Below are positions 57,101 through 64,000 of a DNA stretch of 64,000 nt, piece by piece (positions within the stretch are counted from its first letter, which is position 1; each line of letters opens with the position of its first letter). The DNA is from Neostapfia colusana (Eukaryota > Streptophyta > Magnoliopsida > Poales > Poaceae). The notes under the pieces are model-generated. The model saw only the letters and a program-made list of their open reading frames with translations. It was not told the DNA's origin and made no database searches. The DNA lies in NCBI GenBank assembly GCA_030760725.1, contig JASWHV010000003.1:110640153-110704152 (forward strand), read 5' to 3'. Position numbers and translations under genes: made by a program.

Positions 57101-57667
57101 GCAACATCAAACACCGGAGTTGTGACAAGGGCCGCCGATGCCGAAGGACATGAAACTAATTTCTATGGGATCATAAAGAAAATCCTAGAATTTAGTTTTG
57201 CCGGGAATAAAGACCTTAAAGTAGTCTTCTTTGACTGTGATTGGTTTGATAATAACAATGGAACTCGACAAAACCAATTTGGCATGGTAGAAGTCAAACA
57301 CAAGGACCGACTACGAGGCTACGACACCTTTGTCCTTGCACACCAAGTCGAACAAGTGTACTATCTACAATATCCGTGCGAAAAACTTAGTGCATGGTGG
57401 GTTGTACAAAAGGTGAATCCTCGTGAGCGGTTATATACACCGGACAATACTGGTTACATTGATGAGGCAGATATTGTTTACCAAGAAGAAGAGTTGCCGG
57501 ATTCTTTTGTCGTTGAGCCTGGTCTACGACTCGATGAATTAGTTGGAGATGCACAAGATGTACAGACTCATATTGTGAAAAAACGAAAACGGCGAACAAC
57601 CATGACAAAAGATCGATGGTCCGGTTTACGAAGTAGAGTACATGATCGTGATACTGATGAATTTTGA
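54171..57667 (+). pseudogene. CACTA TNP2-type transposase, three exons, one frameshift
   Basis: Exon 1 is 54171-56682, exon 2 56765-56882, exon 3 56963-57667 (GTAAGT/TTTAG and GTAACG/GACAG borders; phases agree). The N-terminus MGEDRSWMY is a transposase-associated domain with CPCTKC. The central Transposase_21 region follows (SLCMKYEFMFLCLIVPGPDHPG, FRLIHGGK, RWLPPNHVFR, NIDVMHQERNMGECII), then the DUF4218-type region (GFFNPMQHLLIHLPYEAKVGGP, VRNRARVEGCIAEAF). Exon 3 is a DUF4216-type domain (NFYGIIKKILEFSF, VFFDCDWFDNNNG). A one-base loss near 56511-56516 shifts the frame to a stop at 56660. The expected product is about 1,100 aa. It would bind and cut the transposon ends in the nucleus. 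Confidence 0.88.
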
Positions 57668-57754
57668 AATTAAGTACAAGTATCGTTTCTTCCATCTCTT
57701 CTTTCGTCTTCTATATTTTCCTTTAAATTCATTATCAAATTTCCTTTCATCAGG

Positions 57755-60272
57755 ATGTCATCGAGCAGTAGACGACGGGGGACGCGGGGCTTTCTGCCCC
57801 CGAGAGCAGACTCTGTTTTCCAGGGCTGTCAGTCTAGCAATGGTAGACTGTCTCAGCTGTTGGGCCTCGACAGAGGCCAGGGGTCACGAGAGCGGTCACG
57901 ACAGGTAAAGAATAATTAATTACATAAATTATATAAAAAACTTTCTTAAATCTATATTACCAATCTTCAAATTTTTAGGACGACTCTACGTCTGAGGAGA
58001 CAGAGGTCAGGGGTCCTCTTCAGACACCACAGGTTTCGGAGCCTGTTACAGATCCTGCTTCGGATCCTCCTCCGGTTCCGGCACCGCAGGATTCAGACCC
58101 TGCTTCAGAGCCTTCCACAGAGCCTGATGTGGAGCCGGCTCCACAGCGGCGTTACAGGAGGAGCCACTACGTGGCTCCTCCTCCGGTTCCTGCACGGCCA
58201 GAAGATCGGGTCGTTATTCGTCCGGTTGGCGATAGGTAAGTAAATCTATAACAAATCAATTTAGATATTTTAACACTTATATATGTACTAATTGAGAATC
58301 GTGTATTAGGTCTTGGGCCGATGACTCGTTCACGGGTCAAGGACGCCATCGCCAGGTCAACGCTGTCCTGGGCCAGCTCATCCGTTGTCACTACCCCGGT
58401 CTAGTGAACGGACGGGCTGCTACGTCTTGGGACGATTACGCTACGGCCCAGGACATTACCTACGGCAACCACCAGGAGCATGTGTGGCATGAATTCATGG
58501 TAAGCAAATCGTCTATTTGTTAAATGCGAACCTATTATATGTTAAGTACATTAACTTGTATATTTCTACTTGTAGAAATATTACCGTTTGGAGGACGAGG
58601 CCCAGCTGGATCACGCTCGCCTGGTCTTCAACAACAACGCTAGGAAGCTCCTGACGCAGTCGATTTCAACGGCTCGCATTCAGGCTACGAAGGCGTACTA
58701 TAAGTTGCATCCGGACGAGGGTGAGCCGGGGCAGTTTAGGGATGTGGCGGACAAGTACTTGACGGAGGCACAGTACGCAGAGGTAAATTCTTTATTTTAC
58801 TTTGCTTCATTATCCAATTTTCATCAATATTTTCATCCAACAACAAATGTGTGCAGGTCAGCGTACCGTGGCTTGAGTCCTGTCCGGACGCCTACAGTTC
58901 CCTGTGTGCTCGTTGGGCGAGCCAGGGCTTCCAAGGCGTGTCGATGACCCGCCGACAGAGTCGAGGGACGGACGGGAAACACCGTCTTGGCGGGGACGGC
59001 TACGTACGCCTTGCTAAACGGATGGTAAGTGATACTCGAATTATATTCTAGTTAATTTCTATCGCTACCATTATGCTAACACGTATCGATAGGAGCGCGA
59101 GATCGGTCAGGAGCCGACCGCTATCCAGGTGTGGAGGAGAGGTCACATGGGAAGTGACCCCTCGCAGCCTGATCAGCTGTCTTCTCAGACAGCGACAGAG
59201 ACGTTGGTGAGTTCTTTAGTTGACTTAATTGTATTATCTTTAAAACTTCTGATGACTTTAATTTTTTGTATTTTCAGGAAAAGTATGGGGAGGAGGTGCG
59301 GAGGCTTCGAGGCGACGATTACGATTGGCAGAACTCGCCGATCGTACCTGAAGCCGCCTATGCAAGCGGTGGCGGTAAACCTCACGGCCGGTGAGTTCTG
59401 TTGTTTTCATTTACTTTCATTAACTTCGAGATACGAAACTTTAATACTCTTACTTCGTTGTGTAGGTTGGCCATCTTCGATGGAGTAGTAGACTCGAGGG
59501 AGGCGCGGTCTTACTCGAGGGCCTCTTCATCGCAGGGTGGATCCAGCAGGCGTGGCAGCCGTGATCTGGAGCTCCAGAGTGTCCAGGAGGAGCTCCAGAG
59601 GACGCAGGAAGCGCTGAGGCTCGCGAACGAGAGGCAGGCAGCCGAGCTCCGGGCTAGGGACGAGTATCAACACTCGTACATGCTACAACTGCAAGCTGCC
59701 ATGCAGGTAAGTTCAGATCAATGTACTCAACGTTTCTAATATATAAATGACATGTATAATAATTTACTTCATATTTGCAGGCTATGGCCACAGGACAACC
59801 CGTTGTCTTTCCTCAGTGGGCGCCGCCACCGATACAGCTACCACAGGGGCCGACGTCAGGAGCACAGGTACAAAATTTCTCATAATAGCTGCAACTAGTT
59901 AAATTTGCTCAAATTTAGTTGAATTTGATCAAACTTACTTAAACTTAGAGAAAACTAGATAAACATCCTCAAACTGAGTAAAATATGGTACAACTTACTC
60001 AACTATAATCAAATATGACCAAACTTAGTAAAATATGAGCAAACTTACTCAAACATAGCCAAATCTAGCTAACTTGCTCAATTTTAACTTGTAATGAGTT
60101 TATTTAATCATATACACATTTGTGAACTTCTAATTTGTCTACCTATACATGTACATCATAGGGATCGGCGACACGGGCTCAGGAAACTCCATCCCCTCAG
60201 CAACCAGCGTTTGGACGAGCGCACGACGACTTCCTGGACTCCGGTGGCAGCGGTCGGGGTAGCGTAGGGTAG
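57755..60272 (+). CDS. CACTA TNPA-like gene, ten exons, 545 aa, intact
   Basis: Exons read from splice borders: 57755-57904, 57979-58235, 58310-58499, 58576-58782, 58857-59024, 59093-59206, 59278-59390, 59466-59706, 59781-59867, 60162-60272. All phases agree and there is no stop, giving 545 residues. The order is a Ser/Arg-rich N-terminus, a Pro/Ser/Asp-rich segment (SEPVTDPASDPPPVPAP), the conserved plant transposase (Ptta/En/Spm) region (YGNHQEHVWHEFM, YYRLEDEAQLDHARLVFNNN, VPWLESCPDAYSSLCARWAS, GQEPTAIQVWRRGH), a coiled coil (LELQSVQEELQRTQEALRLA) and a Gln/Pro tail. In En/Spm, TNPA binds subterminal repeats and aids excision; the same role with the GACGACGG arrays is inferred. Confidence 0.85.
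59868..60161 (+). other. Intron 9 of the TNPA-like gene, with an A-rich degenerate repeat
   Basis: Between 59880 and 60090 the words CAAACTTA, CTCAAA and TAAATATGA recur every 10-14 bases, a decayed microsatellite or minisatellite. Borders are GTACAA and CATCATAG. Confidence 0.7.
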
Positions 60273-60399
60273 TGTGGCGTGCGTATAGTGTTTTTGTGCC
60301 TGCCTGTGATGTATGTTTTAATTGCCTGTGATCTGGCCATCGAGCCAGGGCTGGCCTCGAAGCCAGGGCAGGATTTTCTATTTTTTTAAAAAAAATTGA

Positions 60400-60815
60400 A
60401 AAGCTTATTGACGACGGTTTCTGGTACTCGGCCGTCGTCAATAAGCCACTAGTATTGACGACGGCCAGGTACCAGAAACCGTCGTCAATAAGCAATTGTT
60501 ATTGACGACGGCCTAGTTTAGCTGTCGTCAATAAGCCAAGGTTACTGACGACGGTTTCCTGGCCGTCGTCAATAAGCTTATTGACGACAGCCTGGTTTAG
60601 CTGTCGTCAATAAGGTTATTGACGACAGCTAGATTTAGCTGTTGTCAATAAATTTATTGACGACGGTTACCGTCGTCAATAAACTTATTGACGACTAATA
60701 ATTGACGACAGCTCAAAACCGTCGTCTATAAGCTTTTACCGTCGTCAATAACTTATTGACGACGGTAGTGCCCTTATTGACGACGGTTTCCGGCCGTCGT
60801 CTATAGTCCCGATTC
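60400..60815. repeat. CACTA right subterminal repeats
   Basis: About 20 copies of TTATTGACGACGG or its complement, again as facing pairs, some with GACGACAG or GTTGTC variants. The array begins about 130 bp after the stop codon of the TNPA-like gene. Confidence 0.92.
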
Positions 60816-60823
60816 CTGTAGTG

Positions 60824-60826
60824 ACA
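60824..60826. repeat. CACTA target-site duplication, right copy
   Basis: ACA directly after CCTGTAGTG; the F LTR resumes TAACTAG. Confidence 0.92.
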
Positions 60827-62646
60827 TAACTAGAAAATGATAAATGAAATCTCCAAAATCCAAAGATTTCAGTTTAGGATTTGGTAGAAGGTCTGAAAAC
60901 ACATTTGGAGTAGGAAAATACCTTCCATGCATACTTGGTAGCTAAAATGTGTATCAATTGAATATAAGGAATTTATTTAAATTGGAAATTCATATACAGT
61001 ATGCAAACATAAATATGAATACAAAAGTAGAAATCATATGCACATGTTTAAAAGTGCATGTAAGCCCAAAATCAACACACATAGAGTAACCACAACACAT
61101 AGAAATGTGAATGGTTTTCATAAGTGTGAATGTGTGGTTTGTATGAAGTGGAAGTGTGAACTATGTCTTATGGATTGTTGTTTTCTTTGCTATGTGTAAT
61201 GGTATGAGTAGAACCTGCTCCAGAGCAATTTTTTCCCCAGAGCAGCAGGAAGAAGGCAAGTGTCCTTGACCACTTTGATCCTATGCTAGGTTGTGTAGAT
61301 AGAATTATTTGCATTGTCAATTGAAATATGAAACCCATGCTAGGAAGTTTCCCTAGAATTGCATTATCTTGTTTCCTTGTAGCTTGGGATTGGGATTTAT
61401 TTTAATCATATCATTCATTTACATGCTTATGCTTAGCCATGCTTAGAATGGGATAATTGGTATATGAGATCATCAATTTATTTACCTTACTCTTGAATGA
61501 GATGTTATGAGTTATGTAGAGATAGGGATCAAGGCAAGTTGGATGATTTGGTTGGTGCTATGTGCACGAGACTCGGGTTTGTGTTTAGTACTTTCCTGGA
61601 TCCTAAGGACCGGTTCATGGAGCATGTAACCTGGCTTTACCGTGCCAACCACATGCTGAGATGGGGCAGCTTGGCCAATTAATTAGGTGTATCCCCGGCG
61701 TAGTATGGGTGTGTTGGATGGTGCGGGGAATAGGTGTCAGCTGGACTACCATATGAACTGCAAGGCTCAAGAGGGGGCCACTGCAGCGGGGTTGGAGCCT
61801 CTTGTATGCTGTTAGGGGTGAAACCTCAGTGGGCCCATGCTCGTCGGGAATCCCTTTGTAAAGGCTTCGTAGTGATCTCTTGGCTACACACCTGGGAAGT
61901 GTGAATGTGGTTCGTAGCCACTGGCATAATGGAGGTTCTTTTAGTCCACCCGGCAACGGGGGATGAAATCACTACATGTGGGTACAGTGGTGCAAACTCA
62001 GCAGAGTCAGAACTGTCATGACAGCCGTGCTCACGGTCAAAGCGGCTTGGACTTATTCATAATTAGAGGATGATGGCTTTGGAAGTTGTGGATGTTAAGC
62101 GGGGAGCTTAACATTGGAAATGATGTTATGGTTATTTGATTATAATGATGGGATGGGAGATTGGGATCATTTCACCAATGTAGTAATGTAGGTGCTTAAT
62201 AAGCTAAGGTGGTAGGCAATAATTGCGTAGTGCTTTAACCATGAGTTCAACCTCTTCTTGTTCTAGCCATGCATGACATAACTTTCCCACACTTCCTGAG
62301 TACCATCGGTACTCAACCTTGCATATTTGTTGGTTTATATTGCTGCTCAGGTCAAGATAATGAAGTGGTGTTTAATGATCAAGACTTCGGACCCGAAGGA
62401 GGTTTCTAGGTTCATGGAGTCCCCCGGGCAACGCCTGTGACGGAGCCCACGAGAATAATTATTCCGCTGCTATTTTATGAACTTTTTATTGTCCATTAAG
62501 ACATATGCTATGTAAGACTTATTTATATTCGACACCTGGCTTATAATAAATGATGCTTCACTATTTGTTATCACATGAATGAGAAAATGATCCTGGCATA
62601 CATGTGATTTTCACTTGGTTGTTCTTCGGAAAAACCGGGTGTGACA

Positions 62647-62651
62647 GATCC
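62647..62651. repeat. Target-site duplication of element F, right copy
   Basis: GATCC, followed by the continuation of the G LTR (TAAGGACCGG). Confidence 0.93.
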
Positions 62652-63696
62652 TAAGGACCGGTTCATGGAGCATGTAACCTGGCTTTACCGTGCCAACCAC
62701 ATGCTGAGATGGGGCAGCTTGGCCAATTAATTAGGTGTATCCCCGGCGTAGTATGGGTGTGTTGGATGGTGAGGGGAATAGGTGTCAGCTGGACTACCAT
62801 ATGAACCGCAAGGCTCAAGAGGGGTCCACTGCAGCGGGGTTGGAGCCTCTTGTATGCTGTTAGGGGTGAAACCTCAGTGGGCCCACGCTCGTCAGGAATC
62901 CCTTTGTAAAGGCTTCGTAGTGATCTCCTGGCTCCACACTTGGGAAGTGTGAATGTGGTTCGTGGCCACTGGCATAATGGAGGTTCTTTTAGTCCACCCG
63001 GCAACGGGGGATGAAATCACTACATGTGGGTACAGTGGTACAAACTCTGCAGAGTCAAAACTGTCATGACAGCCGTGCTCACGGTCAAGAGTGGCTTGGA
63101 CCTCTTCATGATTAGAGGATGATGACTTTGGAAGTTGTGGATGTTAAGCGGGGAGCTTAACATTGGAAATGATGTTATGGTTATTTGATGGGATGGGAGA
63201 TTGGGACCATTTCACCTGTGTAGTAATGTAGGTGCTTAATAAGCTAAGGTGGTAGGTAATAATTGCGTAGTGCTTTAACCATGAGTTCAACCTCTCCTTG
63301 CTCTAGCCATGCATGACATAACCTTCCCCCACTTGTTGAGTACCAATGGTACTCAAACTTGCATATTTGTTGGTTTATATTGCTGCTCAGGTCAAGAGAA
63401 TGATGTGGTGTTCCATGACCAAGACTTCGGACCCGAAGAAGGATTCTTGGATCATGGAGTCCCCCGGGCAACGCCTGTGACGGAGCCCCCAAGAATAATA
63501 TTCCGCTGCTATTTTATTTACATGTTATGAACTTATTATCGTCCATCGAGACATATGCTATGTAAGACTTATTTATATTCGACACCTGGCTTGTAATAAA
63601 TGATGCTTCACTATTTGTCATCACATGTATGAGAGAATGATCCTGGCATACATGTGATATTCACTCGGTTGTTCTTCGGAGAAACCGGGTGTGACA
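62652..63696 (+). repeat. Element G 5' LTR, right part
   Basis: Continues from 46910 and ends CGGGTGTGACA. Closely similar to 39300-40351 of E and 61600-62646 of F. No gene. Confidence 0.92.
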
Positions 63697-63700
63697 GAAG

Positions 63701-63713
63701 TGGTATCAGAGCC
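63701..63713 (+). other. Primer binding site of element G
   Basis: TGGTATCAGAGCC, four bases after the LTR. Confidence 0.92.
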
Positions 63714-63741
63714 AAGGTTGCCCGTAGGAACGTGGACCTAG

Positions 63742-63915
63742 GTAGAAATAGACGTATTTAAGGACCCTATTTTCTTAAAAACTATTTTACAAAGGTGTGG
63801 GTTGAAAAGTGTTATTTAATGGGGTCACCTTATTCATCTTACCCCAACTTTTATTCAAAATAGGATTTTTGTTTAAAATCTTATCTAACTTAATTTTAAA
63901 TGCTTTATGTTTTAG
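63742..63915 (+). other. Predicted 5'-UTR intron of element G
   Basis: The donor CTAG|GTAGAAAT and acceptor TATGTTTTAG match element E and end at the ATG. Confidence 0.5.
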
Positions 63916-64000
63916 ATGGTTCGCATGATCCGCACCGCCCGCAAGTCCACCGGAGGGAGAGTTCCCGTAGTTGCCCTTGCCCTAAGAGAGAAGGACCGTC
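63916..64000 (+). CDS. Element G extra ORF upstream of gag, first 28 codons
   Basis: It begins MVRMIRTARKSTGGRVPV, nearly identical to element E at 40570, and is open to the window end. Partial. Confidence 0.65.
   Translation, partial: MVRMIRTARKSTGGRVPVVALALREKDR

Larger units (their letters stand above)
51179..60823 (+). mobile_element. CACTA (En/Spm-type) DNA transposon, 9.6 kb, nearly intact
   Basis: Terminal inverted repeats CACTACAGGAA and TTCCTGTAGTG, the 3-bp duplication ACA, and arrays of TTATTGACGACGG in both orientations at each end (51195-51720; 60400-60815). Two genes on the plus strand: a TNP2-type transposase (54171-57667) and a spliced TNPA-like gene (57755-60272). Both have recognisable introns. 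The only clear lesion is one frameshift in TNP2. Confidence 0.96.
46911..62646 (+). mobile_element. Element F: internally deleted Tekay-type element, carrying a CACTA insertion
   Basis: Without the CACTA element it is about 6.1 kb: a 5' LTR fragment (46911-47734) fused to pol (RNase H, integrase, 47735-49560), a polypurine tract and a full 3' LTR (49606-62646). The GATCC duplication is intact at both ends. Missing are the last ~2.5 kb of the 5' LTR, the primer site, the extra ORF, gag, protease and RT. Confidence 0.93.
49606..62646 (+). repeat. Element F 3' LTR, split by the CACTA transposon
   Basis: The LTR parts are 49606-51178 and 60827-62646, about 3.39 kb without the insertion. Start TGTAACACC, end GTGTGACA. 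The outer end is followed by GATCC, then the rest of the G LTR. Confidence 0.93.
44552..64000 (+). mobile_element. Element G: Tekay-type chromovirus, 5' LTR and start of the extra ORF, interrupted by F
   Basis: The 5' LTR lies in two parts (44552-46910 and 62652-63696; together 3404 bp as in E), split by element F with GATCC duplicated. The primer site (63701) and the start of the extra ORF (63916) follow. The rest is outside the window. Confidence 0.92.

Overview
The window looks like heterochromatic DNA from a grass nuclear genome, probably a panicoid of the sorghum, sugarcane or Miscanthus type. That placement is inferred from the element families, the GC-rich coding style and the initiator-tRNA-Met primer sites. 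I see no host gene, rRNA, tRNA or CRISPR array. Essentially all 64 kb is transposable-element sequence, most of it nested. Boundaries come from LTR termini, terminal inverted repeats and target-site duplications (TSDs) read directly.

Left part (1-9143). The 3' end of a Ty1/copia element (2-1085, 185-bp LTR) sits inside a Ty3/gypsy gag on the opposite strand (1091-2056), whose primer site and LTR edge follow (2122 onward). Next comes a decayed L1-type LINE (about 2400-9143). A complete 3.6-kb hAT transposon (2889-6487; 11-bp TIRs; 8-bp TSD ATCCCCTC) splits its ORF1 end.

Tat-lineage block (9144-30242). Element A (9144-22047, TSD GTACC on both sides) runs on the minus strand: 5' LTR at right, gag, protease, RT, two RNase H domains and integrase, then an antisense gene on the plus strand, then the 3' LTR at left. 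Elements B (from 22053) and C (from 26744) are related minus-strand elements seen from their 3' LTRs inward. B keeps the antisense gene, which C interrupts. C carries a hairpin-prone minisatellite where the gene should be. All three LTRs hold arrays of about 110-bp units, many units carrying two CACGTG G-boxes.

Tekay-type chromovirus block (30243-64000). Element D (LTR 30243-33005, an extra ORF, gag) is cut by E at 36948. E (LTR, extra ORF, gag-pol) is cut inside RNase H by G at 44552. G's 5' LTR is cut by F (46911-62646, TSD GATCC). F is a deleted element whose 5' LTR is fused to pol at a 9-bp microhomology. F's 3' LTR is cut by a 9.6-kb CACTA transposon (51179-60823, TSD ACA). The order of insertion is therefore B, C, D, E, G, F, CACTA, the last being youngest.

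The most interesting parts are: the CACTA element, with an apparently intact 10-exon 545-aa gene, a TNP2 transposase broken by one visible frameshift, and a long hairpin in its predicted 5'-UTR intron; the extra genes upstream of gag in D, E and G, whose ATGs directly follow splice acceptors; the antisense genes of the Tat elements; and the G-box and hairpin arrays.
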